A stretch of DNA of 64,000 nt from Aptenodytes patagonicus (Eukaryota; Chordata; Aves; Sphenisciformes; Spheniscidae). A program made the translations under genes and the position numbers. Of the stretch, positions 31,116 to 44,300 are shown piece by piece. The stretch lies in NCBI RefSeq assembly GCF_965638725.1, contig NW_027472018.1, positions 1 through 64,000 on the forward strand, in the 5' to 3' direction. The notes under the pieces were generated by a model. That model did no database searches. It worked only from the letters and a program-made list of their open reading frames with translations, and was not told the DNA's origin. The first letter of the stretch is position 1, and the number at the start of each line of letters is the position of its first letter.

Positions 31116-32825
31116 ATTTGCTCACTCTCGCAAACCCACAGATGTGTTTTTTTAATGGAGTTCCTTTCTTCAATGAGATTGGAAAAGGTGTTTATCATAC
31201 AGGATCTGGCAGAACAGATACATCCTATTAAACAACAGAGCAGTTACAGAAAGGAGACCTCTTTCTTCAGGAAAAAAGAGCTTTCTTTTCCCCCTCATCT
31301 ATTTGCACTGCCATAAAAGTGTTCTCAACACAAAAACAGGCCAAAAAACCCCCAATACCTGACTAGCATTTTGGCAAAATTAGGAGCCCTAGGATATGCA
31401 CCAATATTGATATATGCACTAATATTTTCACTCAGCTTCCACAGGATAAATTCTAAACAATGTGGTGTAAAAAAACTGCCAGCTGAAACAACGTCTGCAC
31501 TACAACCACGAACCCTGCTAAGTTGAACAACTGAATCCCTGTTGGTAACAGTGGAAAATGTTTTGACAATGTGTATCAAAGTTACTTGCAGAACATTTGG
31601 TTCTGTTCTGCGCGCCCATTTCCCAGGCTACATACAAGTTGAGACTGGCTTTCTCCCACATGCTCTCTACATGTATACATACACACGTGCAAACAAAATA
31701 TACTGACTCACATGGACTGTGCTATTTCCAACAGTACTGCACATTATCCTGTGCTATGTCTTACTGGCACTTCAGTGGCACTCTGCTCCATCTTTTTATT
31801 TAATTTTCCATTGCTGTATTCTTCTCTCTATTCCATAATCAAACATTTGTTTTCCCTTTAATTTCTAAGAAACGCTTGGTCTGAATCCTGACTCATGGCC
31901 AACAGCTCAAAGGACTAAAAAGAGTGTTTCAAACCTGCCATGTCAACACTTCAGCTCCAAGATCTATTTCCCTTCTATTGGTACTCCAGAGTTCCGTTTC
32001 AATCCTTTCCTAGTTTGATGCTATATTTTCTAACTATATTATCATCTATACATTAACTACTTCTATGCACAGAACATGGGGTTTTTTTGCAGTATGCACA
32101 GATTTGTATTGTACTGTGGCAGCAACTGAAGATCCCAAAACATCTTCTTGTCATCTTTTATACGCACAAAAAGACAACCATCCTGAACTTAAAATGAATT
32201 TATCATTCACAATCTGCCACAATTACATGCCTGTTCAGTACCACTGCCTTTCATTTTCGTATGCCCAAGCAGCATTTGGTCTAGTTCCTCCCAGTATTGC
32301 TTCATTATTCCTCTTCAAATATAATTTCTTTTTTTTGCAAACAAGCAAGCTCCTGGCTGCACTCCTGGAACAGAAGACAAAATTTCTCTCTGTGTCTCTT
32401 CAGTAAAAAGCCTGAACTGCTTCTGAACACAGGAAAAAAAGCGTCAAAATCTCAAACCCTAGTTTAACCAAAGGAAAGACACCTGACAGCTATTCCTAAG
32501 ACTCACTGTTGGTGACCAGTCTTTTTATGTACAGTAGGAATATGGACAGTGGGATATAAGAATTTAGATTTTGGATTGCCATCTTCAGTGCTATCTACAG
32601 TGGCTGACTCATGCATGTGCACAAGTGTGCACACAGATACACTTCAGTATAGCATTGGTGCTTAACATAGATTCACCTTCCAGTGATGCTGTTGTGAACA
32701 CTGGGCAGCAACACCACATTAGTTTCGTTAATTTGCTCTGAAAGAGACTTGGAAACAGATCCGTCCAATTAATTCTACAGAGATATTCTAAAAGCAGGCT
32801 GGACTCCATTATGTTGCCAGCTAGG

Positions 32826-33054
32826 GGAGGTTTAGATTGGACATGAGGAAAAATTTATTTACTGAAAGAGTGGTTAAACATTGGAACAGGCTGCCCGGGG
32901 AAGTGGTTGAGTCACCATCCCTGGAAGTATTTAAAAGACGTGTAGATGTGGCACTTAGGGACATGGTTTAGTGGACATGGTGGTGTTGGGTCGATGGTTG
33001 GACTCGATGATCTTAGAGGTCTTTTCCAACCTCAATGATTCTATGATTCTATGA
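32826..33054 (+). mobile_element. CR1 LINE, 5'-truncated 3' end
   Basis: About 230 bp run from AGATTGGACATGAGGAAAAA through GGAACAGGCTGCCCGGGGAAG to GATGATCTTAGAGGTCTTTTCC, ending with the CR1 hallmark TGATTCTATGATTCTATGA instead of poly(A). Confidence 0.93.
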
Positions 33055-34919
33055 CTGAAATTTCTCTGTACAAATATTCGCCACTTCAATGGGAAAGTTC
33101 TCAAAAAGCAGAATTCCCTGGCAGACATCCTGCAGGCATCTATCTCTGTCCCATGCCCTTCTCACATCCTTGCATATCTTTCTCTGTATTTCTTATTCCT
33201 GGAGACTGAATGCATCCCCTGAATGTAGCTGCTCCGTTTACCACATATAGAAAAGAGTTTTATACACTGGACAGCATGCACACAACTGACACAGCAGTGT
33301 AATAAATATGGAAGCACAGTAGCAGATGACCCCCACTGTTTTCCCTCATAATTCTTGCTTGTAGTCCAATTAGTGGAGTCCTGAAGTAAATAAGATTTAA
33401 AGTCATTCACTGTCTGGCAGCCTCACAGCCCCTCACTATACTCAGTTTAAGACTGCAGGATTTCACGTTTTACTGTAAAACGAGGTTTTAACATAAAAAA
33501 GTTCCAAACGAAGCCATTCCCAGTAAAAGGCCTCCGACAAAGAGGTACAGCTATGCTTTTTCTTACAACAATGGTTTTGCATGACGGTACTGCCATCATA
33601 TGACTGCAATCAAATATAAGTTTTCCAAGACATCTCTCAACACAACAGTGAGAGTAAAAGCTATGGCACTGTTAATGTGAAAGCAGAGGTATTAAATAAA
33701 GGGGTGGAAGAGAAGACTATCTCTTCTGTGACTGGACAGAAGAAACTTTTAAGTTCAACCAAGAAATTGGCAAAGATAGAAAAGGACAATACTACAGCAA
33801 AATGCATTATTCAGAAGAGTTGCCTCCCTTCCATACCACATGTGAATTTGATTCTCTTTCCAAGAAAGTGAAAGAAAGGAGATGAAAAGGAGTAACCTAG
33901 AAGAGGATTTTGAGTGCCACATCATCTGGACAGAGAGTTATACCTTGGCAGCTGCTTTTTGGACTAGAAATCATGTTAGGCCATTCATTACAAACTCGTC
34001 TATGCACTACAAAAAATGAGGGGGGGGGGGGGGAGGATTTAATGAAGATGTCCCTGCTTCCAAGTAAATACGGTATAAATTCCCATAGTCTGAATTTGTC
34101 ATACATTTACAAAGAAGATGATTTCTAAGGGATACGTTCTCTGTGCTATTTAAGGCTGATAGTGCTTTATAACTCAACAGCATCCTATATAACCAGTACG
34201 TATCACGTATGAGGGAACTAAATAATTCATAGTAAGAGGCAGTTCACCTATGATCAAAATGTGAGACCAATCCAGGGACTCTGTTAACATCTTGAAGTAA
34301 AGAGAAAACTGCCACGTTATATGAAGTTAAGCTTCTTGGATTCTGCACCAACTTAACAATTAGGGAAGTTCTCTTCAGTGCTGATCCCTGCTGGCACACA
34401 GAGAAACATTTAAGAAATCTCTTATTTTACATATATGCTTATTTTTAATATCTGCTGTGTTCCAGGCAGGTATCAGCAAAGCACTATTAAGGTATTTTCA
34501 CTTCCTCAGAATGCCTCATTTCTTGCTTCAACATCAGCTTTGCTAACACCACTGACATTAAGGATGTCTAAGAAGCTCTTATCCCCGGGATAATTCTCTT
34601 CCTCTCAGTACAGCACGTTGATCATACCCATCTAGTGATACGTAATTCAGTCTACCTTTCACTGCAGGGGTAAGGGAAAGAGGAAGTATTAGAGTTTGCA
34701 GAAGAGATGTCCTGACTATACTTCTTTCTTCCAGAGGGGCTCTTCATTCTAGGAATGAAAATCCCCCTAGTTTGTTCTTTCACATGGTGAGATGGCTTCT
34801 TGCACTGCTCCAGCTGGAATAAAAACTCTATTCAGGCACAGCTGTAAGAAAGACTATCTTGTCTAATTCCAGAGAAGTTACTATTTGAGACTCTTAGGTA
34901 ACATAGGATGAGAACTGCA

Positions 34920-34925
34920 TTTATT
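34920..34925 (-). terminator. Candidate SMARCD3 poly(A) signal
   Basis: Minus-strand AATAAA lies 376 bp downstream of the SMARCD3 stop codon and is the first such hexamer I see. The 3' UTR would span about 35,300-34,900. A later site cannot be excluded. Confidence 0.5.
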
Positions 34926-35300
34926 TCTCTAAATCTGTAGTCTTCTATAACACCCATCTCAACCTCCCTCATCAATGCCACCCATGATTCTATGCATAGC
35001 CCATTAGGATTTGCTGTGTAGTGTCCGAAATTTCCACTAAAACTTAATGATGCACGTTGATGAATGAACCTTCTTTAACACTGACACTTGCACAGCGCCG
35101 TCTCTGGCCTGGAATGGTTTGAGACACCCCCATGGGCAAGATTTTCAAGGGTCACTCTAAAGCTGGTGTTCTGACTGGTGTGTTGATGGTACATTCTCAT
35201 CCAGTCAGGAAGCAGGTCCATGTGTAACAGTGAGCTAAGTAACACTGAAAAGTCCACTGGTTTGGTGGTCATGATGCCAATGGGATATTGTGAGCAGTAC

Positions 35301-35354
35301 TTATGTGTTGCGCACTCCCAGAGATTGTTCCAGTTCTTGCCGGCGCTGCTGGAT
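35301..35354 (-). CDS. SMARCD3: SMARCD3 last coding exon and stop
   Basis: This is 54 bp of coding sequence, 17 codons and TAA. The acceptor is CTTTCAG. It encodes [17 protein letters not shown], with Gly where human SMARCD3 has Val. The 3' UTR continues to the left. Confidence 0.96.
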   Translation of the reverse strand: MQQRRQELEQSLGVRNT

Positions 35355-38300
35355 CTGAAAGAAAAAGAAAAACTGTACAGTTCAGCAGATTCAATTGTTC
35401 AGTGGCAGGAAGATTCATTTATAAGCCAGCAGCGTGGAGAATTCCTTCATACCTTGCAATAGAAATATCTGCTCACAGCCTCTTGAGACCATGGCTCATG
35501 ATAAAATTCAGCTCTGCGTTCTTCCTCTGGGTTTCCAACTACATCAGTCATCACCTGTGACAAAAATAAAAACATTTTTCACTATAGCTCTTCTACCATG
35601 TAGAGAAACATTCAGATTTACCTAGAGTCAAAATTTAGCTACATTACTACATTAAAGATGTTCAGGACTGTTCTCTAAGCCCAAGGCAAATAGACAATGA
35701 ATGGCATGTGTGCTTACTACCAAAACCAGATGGTCGCATACAAACTGTGAACTGTGAACAGCTCTTAACCTCTGCTCCTCAACTGTGCCAAGGAGTAATT
35801 CTGGACACCAGTAGTTGCCCAGGCTAAGTGCCACGATCTCTAATAATTTAACAGCATGGACAGTTTAGTTCCAGTGCCCAGGAAAAATTCCCCGGTACTG
35901 TATATTTTATTAGCCTATGTATCCAAAGAACCTCAGTAGTTACCCATACACAGGGTTAACAGCTTGAAATTGTTAAGGTATTCACATCAGATTGAAGCAC
36001 AACTCTGTACCAGTATTGCCCTTATTGCAAAGCATATCTTACCTTGATTTCAAGGAAAGCTCTGATGGGGAAAGCATTAAGGAAAAATAACACTATTGAA
36101 ATGCGATGAATAGAAAATCCTAGTAATTCCAAAACAGCCAAAGTCCTGAGCTGATTTTTCAGTCTCTACACAGCTGCGGAGAAAGCAAGATTTGAAAAAC
36201 CAACCAGTTGTTTAAGGAATTAGTGGATGGGACTGCCTGGAAAACTGCCCTGAGGGACAAGGGAGCTGAACAGAGCTGGCAGCTCTTTCTTTAAGGACAT
36301 TTTTCCTCAGAATGAAAGAGCTCTAAATTCCCATGTATAAGAAACTGGGCAAGGAAGGCAGGAGACCAGCATGGCTCAGTAAGGAACCTCCTGGTCAAAC
36401 TAAAGTGTAAGAAGGAAATGCACAGGCAGTGGAACCAGGGATAAGTATCTTGGGAAGAATATAGGGATGCTGCCCGGATGTGTAGGGATGAGCTCAGGAA
36501 AGCTAAGGCACAGCTAGAGCTGAATTTGGCAAGGGATGTGAAGAATAATAAGAAGGGCTTTTACAGGTACGTTGGCCAGAAAAGGAAAATTAAAGAAAAT
36601 GTACGCCCCCCGCCCCTGGTAAATAAGACAGGAGAACTGGTGACAACCAATATGGAGAAGGTTAAGTTAACTGACAGGTTTTTTTGCCTCAGTTTTCAAT
36701 GGTAATCTCTCTTCCCACATCTCTCAAGCCCCTGAACCTCAAGGGGGAAATAAGTCCCTCCCATCGTAGGAGAAGATCAGGTTTGAGACCATCTGAGGAA
36801 CCTGAATATACACAAGTCCATGGGACCTGATGAAATGCATGCCAGGATCCTGAGGGTACTGGCTGATGTAGTCACTAAGCCACTCTCCAACATATTTGAA
36901 AAGTCACGGCAGTCAGGCAAAGTCCCCAGTGACCGGAAAAAGGGAAACATCACACCCATTTTTAAAAAGGGTAAAAAGGAGGATCCTGGGAACTACTGAC
37001 CAGTCAGCCTCACCTCTGTGCCCAGTGAGATTATGAAACAGATCCTCCTGGAAGACATGTCGGAACATACGGAAGGCAGGGAGGTGATTAGAGACAGCCA
37101 ACATGGCTTCACAAAAGGCAAATCGTGCGTGACTAATCTAGTGGCCTTCTACGATGGAGTGACTGCATTGGTGGATAAGGGAAGAGCAACTGATGTCATC
37201 ACCTGGGTCGGGGCAATCCTCAGTATCAATACAGACAGAAGGATGAACAGATTGAGAGCAGCCCTGCAGAGAAGGATTTGGGGATACTGGTAGACAAAAA
37301 ACTAGATATGAGTCGGCAATGTGCGCTTGCAGCCCAGAAAGCCAATTGTTTCCTGGGCTGCATCAAAAGAAGTGTGGCCAGCAGATCGAGGGAGGGTATT
37401 GTGCCCCTCTACTCTGCTCTCAGGAGACCCCATCTAGAGCACTGCGTCCAGCTCTGGGGTCCACAGTACAAGAAAGACATGGACCTGTGAGAGCAGGTCC
37501 AGAGGAGGCCACGAAATTGATCCGAGGGCTGGAACACCTCTCCTGTGAGGATAGGCTGAGAGAGTTGGGGTTTTTCAGCCTGGAGAAGAGAAGGCTCCGG
37601 GGAGACCTTGTTGCGGCCTTTCAATACTTAAAGGGGGCTTATAAGGAAGATGGAGAGAGACTTTTTACCAAGACCTGTAGTTACAGGACAAGGGGCAATG
37701 GTTTTAAACTGAAAGAGGGTAGGTTTAGACTAGATACAAGGAAGACTTTTTTTTATGATGAGGGTGGTGAGACACTGGAACAGGTTGTCCAGAGAAGCTG
37801 TGGATGCCCCATCCCTGGAAGTGTTCAAGGTCAGGTTGGACGGGGCTTTGAGCAACCTGATCTAGTGAAAGATGTCCCTGTCCACGGCAGGGGAGTTGGA
37901 CTAGATGATCTTTGAAGGTCCCTTCCAACCCAGACCATTCTATGAATCTATAAAAAAATAAAATTCTGATGACTAAGTCTCCAGCATCACAGAATCAAGG
38001 GTAATTATAACATTATTAGTGTCTTTTGCAGAGTAGTACTGTGCAATCACAAATCTGATGCCAGCAGGGCAGAACACTATAGAAAAGTCCTTCATGGGAC
38101 TGGTTGTCAGTCAGGGAGAACACTGAACAACTCTTCTATGTATGCAGCTAGAGAAGCTCCACAACGCCTTACTTTGTAAGCTCTTCAAGCTAAAGGCTGC
38201 ATTATTTAAACATTCTTTCAGTTGCCTGTCCCCTTTTGAATACAATATAAATAATCATAATCTTAACAGTAGATTTTTGGAAGACTATTGACTACAAACT

Positions 38301-41300
38301 AGACATTTATGTTTGAAACACACAATGATTTTATTAAAATAATTTCATGGATTCATTAATACAACTGGTTTTGAGGTGTCTGAGTTAAAGACACAAAGTG
38401 TGAAACTTTATGAGGAACAAATTATTCATTTTTGCTGGCAAACAACTGAACTTCTTTACATTCAATTTCTTGCGTATCTCAAAGCTAAACGCAGAGGCAG
38501 CTGATACTTAATCTGCCTATTTCTTAAATAAGATTAAATTATGAACTAACAAAACACACAAATTGTGTTGTTGTACTATAGGGTGCTCCTGCTGAGTTTT
38601 ATATAGCTTCAATTTTACAGAGTACACCAACACGGCCCTGCACTTCGATCTTACTGTCTGACCACAAATTTGCCTACCACCCCCATTAAGCACCACTGTT
38701 CTACTGGAAATGGAATACAGGCTAAACTGTCTTTCCTGCATACTGTCTGCTTTGGGTTTGCAGTATTCCACCCACTGTCTGTCTGCCACCAATTTTCCAT
38801 CCTGGATGTTTTAGCTATACACTCTATATACATTTAGATAAAATTCTTACATTCTGGTTCCACTATTCATTCTTCTTCAAACCTTAGCTCACCTTAAGAT
38901 CCCTACTTTGGGACCGGAGAAGGTCTTGGATGTATCCTTTGGGATCTTTGGAGAAACTCAGCATGAAATCACGTTGTATTTTTAACTGATTTATGGATTC
39001 GATTGTCTCATGAATCTGAGAGAAAAAAACAAAGCAAATGTTACTTAATTCCTCTCATGCTCCAGTGACCCTGAGGTCAGCCCCATTAGCATCTTTGTAC
39101 TTCTTGTAATGTACAAAGGTGACAATTCTACACCGCAGACTTGTGCAGGTTCCCATGGCTTTTTCCCTTCAAAGAGGGAGTTAACCGCAATCCTGCAATT
39201 ACATTTTGGTTTCACTTGTACTTCTGCAACACAAGTAGGTACAGGATTCTTCTTCACTTCCTGCGTTGAACTGCTGGATGGCATACTATATACAATACTG
39301 AAGAGCTAAGTCATGTCACTGTACAATGTAGTAATTTCCTGTGTACAATCAGTCTTTCTGCCAAGTCTGGGATTTTTCAGGAAAGGTGCTACATAAATAT
39401 GTCTTTAAACAGTGCCCAATACAAGAAAGCAGTTATTCCCCTGGTTAATCATCATCATATCTTCAATACCCTGCTATGATCCTTAAAATTTCTAGTGATT
39501 GCCTGATCAAGTCCATGTTAATTGAACTCACATAACAGCCGTGACTTCTAGACTTTTTCTTATGAGAAAGCCTATTAAAGTCACAATGGCTGCAAAAAAG
39601 AGGAGTGTGAACAATGAGAAATGAGGATTATGGAAGGTTTATAGAAAATGAATCATAACTTCAGAAATATTATGAAAGAAATGAGCATTAACCAGCAGGG
39701 AAGAATGAAGACTCCAAAGAGAAGTCAAGGTCCTATAATCATCCTGGATAACGAAATAAAGTATGATCAATGGGAGGACAGTTAATGAATCATTTGCACA
39801 TACAGACACAGAAAAGCAAACTTTTGCTACCCTGTTCCTCTAAAATTCTAGTTTGAGATTGTAAACCTATCTTGTTTAATTTCATATATACAGCTATTCT
39901 GCCAAAACAGCTAATGTGGCCAGGCACATGGGAGAAAATAATCCTCCCCTGATCTGGCTACGCCACCAAGGCCACTAGTGTAAGCATAACTATATGGTAT
40001 GTTAACAGAAGAGAGCTGCTGTCAACTTAAAATCATTCCTTATTTGGGAAAATGATGTAGCCATGCTGGAGAGAAATCTGTTGGCATGCACTGAGTTTCC
40101 ACTAGAGGACTCTGTGGCAGCACAGCAATATGTGGTACAGATGATAACAATGCAGCAGTCAATGCTTGTTTACCCAGAAGTGACTTCAGTAACTTCACTA
40201 ATCACAGCTTGCCCTCTGCTGTAGCAAACGCTCAAAAAAGAGGTGATACAGACATGAGAAAAGGTGAGCTGGACTGGAAAAGAATAATCCTATGCATGCT
40301 GCATGCAAGCCTATGTAGGCTGGGAACCAGCTGGCTGAGCAGCTGCCCTGCTGAAAAGGACCTTTTGCAAGAGCCATAAAACAAAAGATGCTGCAACAGT
40401 TACCAGAATCCATAGGATTGCTAGTGTCCAAACCCCCTTTAAAATTGCATGAAGACAAAAGTTTAACATATTTGTTTGTATTAGAGGTAAACAAACAGAA
40501 ACTGGGCCTGACTGTATGTCACATAAATCGTATCTGGTCCACGATGTCACACCTCTTCTTCTTCCCTTGCTCTGAAAAGCCACTTTTGTTTAGCCCTTAC
40601 CAAGCCAAATCAGCCATTTACACATGTGCCAAAAGCTAGCTAATAGTCTGCATGACATGAACCCCTAATACAGCCTGCAGAGCTCACCACTGCTATAAGA
40701 CAGATACTATTATTTGAAGTGTGCATGATCCTCTTTCAGTAACACTGAAAACAAGTCTGCCAAACTGCTCCAAGTGATTTTTTTCTTCCATACATTTTCC
40801 ATATTTGCACCTACTGCAGAGAGATGATGTGCAACTGTGCATGCACAAAACACATCTGGAGTATAAGATTCTCTTAGCTTTGCCTTATAGCAATTTAGTG
40901 AGATACCATGACCTCTCAATAAACAGTTATAGTCAAACAGTTCCGATGATTCTTGAATGCCAGGGGACTCATTATACTACCTGTGAAACTCTGTTTCTAT
41001 CACCTCGACAACTGTGTCAGGCCCTGGATCAAATCCTAAGTGGGAATGCCACTCACCCCTCTGTATTCCCATTGCATGTGGCTGATTCATCCCTTGAAAG
41101 CACATCCAATCGAGAAGTCCCTGTCTCACAACATTACTGTCTTTGACGTGTGACACCAAACCCACATGAAGGTACACAATGAGTATATATGCCATGTGAT
41201 ACTTTACTCCTGGGCTAGTACCTTGTTGTCCAATGCTGTAATCTCCTGTTGGTTAGCTGTTGAGAGAAGAAAACTACTCATCTGTCCCTTTAATGGGTCT

Positions 41301-44300
41301 TCAACTTCTACATCTATGTCATAACAAGCCGTCTTCTTCTGATCGTTGGGGTCAACACTATGGAGAGTATAACAGAAGATCATGAGAACTGCCATAATGA
41401 ATCAGAATAAATATCCATCCAGCCCAGAATATACTCTTCAATAAAGCCTGTTGCAGATGCTGCGAGAATAGTTTAAGAACAGGGGTATCTTTATATATTT
41501 GTATATCCTAGTATATCCTCTGATCTTTCATCAGTCAGAATTCAGAGACTTTTGAGCTGGAGGTTTTGTCCAGACCACCAACTTTAATAGCTGCTAAAGG
41601 ACATAGTCTTCAGTAAATTGCCTAACATCTTCCTGAGACCTGTTATAACTCTGGCCTCCAAAGTAATCCCCAGTGGTAAATACCATACTGGTATGGTCTC
41701 TGCTCGACTGCATCTTTTTTGAGATAGGGTAAGTAGAACTGTACACACTACCATTCTGGATGTGAACACATAAGGACATTTTATTTGGTTCTCGGTTCCT
41801 TCTCTAATAATTCCTAGCACTGTAATTGTATTGGCAGCTATGCAGCATTGTAATGATTCCCAGCTACTTCTTAAAAGGTAGCAGTGAATTTGGGGACCAC
41901 CACTTTATTTGTAAAGTTGCCGGCTTAATTCTTCAAAGAATATAGCCAGTCATGCCTTCCTGTTACAGAAGCTATATTGACTCTTCCCCAATATATCACA
42001 TGTCTATTAACTTCATTCTCTACTACAGTTAGTACCAACTGGCTTCCAATATCCAGGATCAGTCCTGGTATGTTTTTGGCATCACACTAACTATTTACCA
42101 CCCCTTTGGTACTGACGGAGATTTCAGTAATAGGTAACACATTGTATAGAATCATAGAATCATTTAGGTTGGAAAAGACACTTAAGATCATCGAGTCCAA
42201 CTGTAAACCTAACACTGCCAAGTCCACCACTAAACCGTGACCCTAAGCGCCTTGTCTACACGTCTTTTAAATACTTCCAGGGATGGTGACTCCACCACTT
42301 CCCTGGGCAGCCTCTTCCAATGCTTGACAACCCTTTCGGTGAAGAAATTCTTCCTAACATCCAATCTAAACCTCCCCTGGTGCAGCTTGAGGCTGTTTCC
42401 TCTCGTCCTATCACTTGTTACTTGGGAGAAGAGACCGACACCCACCTCACTACAAACTCCTTTCACGTAGTTGTGGAGAGCGATGAGGTCTCCCCTGAGC
42501 CTCCTTTTCTCCAGGCTAAACAACCCCAGTTCCCTCAGCCGCTCCTCATAGAATTTGTCCTCTAGACCCTTCACCAGCTTCTTTGCTCTTCTTTGGACAC
42601 GCTCCAGCACCTCAATGTCTTTCTTGTACTGAGGGGCCCAAAACTGAACACAGTATTTGAGGTGCAGTCTCACCAGTGCCAAGTACAAAGGGACAGTAGT
42701 TGATAGTTAAGCAATTTCATAAGTCCTGCATGAAAAACCATTTACAACTCCTCATTTAGTGTGTTTTTATTTCTATTTGATACCTTGGTGTGATAAAGTT
42801 TTTCAGACACACTCTTTCCACCTGCCCTCCAAAACCCATACTGCACAGGTATGGGACCTTCTCTAATCTCTAAAGTTAACATTGATTAAAAGAATGAATT
42901 TTGATTTTCTTATCTGACTTTAAGCAGTTGATTGTCTTCCAAGAACAGTTTTTTTAAATGTTATCAATTTCTCAGTTTCAATAGTAGGCTTCCTACTTCC
43001 AATATATTTCAAGCAATCTTACTATTTTCTTTTTCATCTTTAACAACCTAAATATCAGTAGTATTCTTTGGCTTGTCCTATCCTAAATTTATATTTAATT
43101 TGTTGGGGTTTAGACTTAACATTTACTTTCTCTTTATCTTTAGACTAAATTTTCTTAGCAAGAAAACAGTTTTTCAGCCCATTAGTTGGTAAATCAGACT
43201 TCAGTCATTGTCACTTGTAATATAAAAATGCTTCTCAACACTGTTTTTGAAATGTCTAGGTTGCGTGCATCTGCTGTAGGTAGTAAAAAAATTGGGTCAG
43301 GATCTAATTGAGCTTGTTAGACTTGGGGGAGCAGAAGAACTTCCATGGACGGATTTGCATTAGGAGTGTTGCAAGCAGGTGGAGGGAGGTGATCCTTCTC
43401 TATACTCAGCACTGGTGAGGCCACACCTGGAGTACTGTGTTCAGTGCTGGGCTTCCCAGTACAAGAGAGATATGGAGCTACCGGAGAGAGTTCCGCGAAG
43501 GTCCATGAAGATGATTAAGGCATTGGAGAACCTCACACATTAGGAAAGGCTGAGAGATCTGGGACTGTTCAGCCTAGAGAACAGAAGGCTTGGGGGAGAG
43601 GGGTAGGGAAACATCAGTACCTGAAGGGAGGGTTTAAAGAAGATGGAGCCAGGATCTTTTCAGTGGTACACAGTGACAGGACAAGAGACAATGGGTGCAA
43701 ACTGAAACACAGGAGGCTCTGTCTGAACACCAGGAAACACTTTTTTACTGTAAGGGTGACCAAGCACTGGCACAGCTTTCTCAGAGAGGTTGTGGAGTCT
43801 CCCACGTTGGAGATGTTAAAAAACTGTCTGGACATGGTCCTGGCCAACCGGCTACAGGTGGCTCTGCTTGAGCAGGGGAGGGCATTTGACCAGATGATCT
43901 CCAGAGGTCACTTCCAACCTCAACCATTCTGAGATTCTGTGATGCTGTGGCCTCCTGCAAGTGAATCAGCAGCAGAAGGAAGACTAAGGAAAACCTGGGT
44001 CTGGGTCTGGTTCTGCCACTCATGTCAAAAGCCATGGAAAAGGCCGAGGCACTCAGTGTTATCTTTGCCTCCATTTCTCCTGGTAAGTCCTGTCCTCAGG
44101 CCTCCCAGGTCCCTGAGCCTACGTCAGAGTCAGGGGAGCACGGCTGTTCAGAGGGACCTTGACAGGCTGCAGAAACAGGACGGCAGTTCAACGTTGTAAA
44201 GTTCAACAAAGGCAAATACAAAGCTCTGCTCCTGGGACAGAATGACGCCATGCAGTGGTACAGGTGGGCATCAACTGGGTAGAAAGCAGTTTTGCGGGAG

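Larger units (their letters stand above)
29481..34919. other. Intergenic DNA between macrosatellite and SMARCD3
   Basis: AT-richer unique DNA without a supported gene. It contains the LTR-like element at 30,143, microsatellites at 30,845 and 31,071, a CR1 3' end at 32,826 and a 14-G run at 34,020-34,033. ORFs here are short, lack recognisable motifs and show no codon structure. The rest (30,583-30,840, 31,120-32,820 and 33,060-34,919) shows nothing I recognise. Confidence 0.7.
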
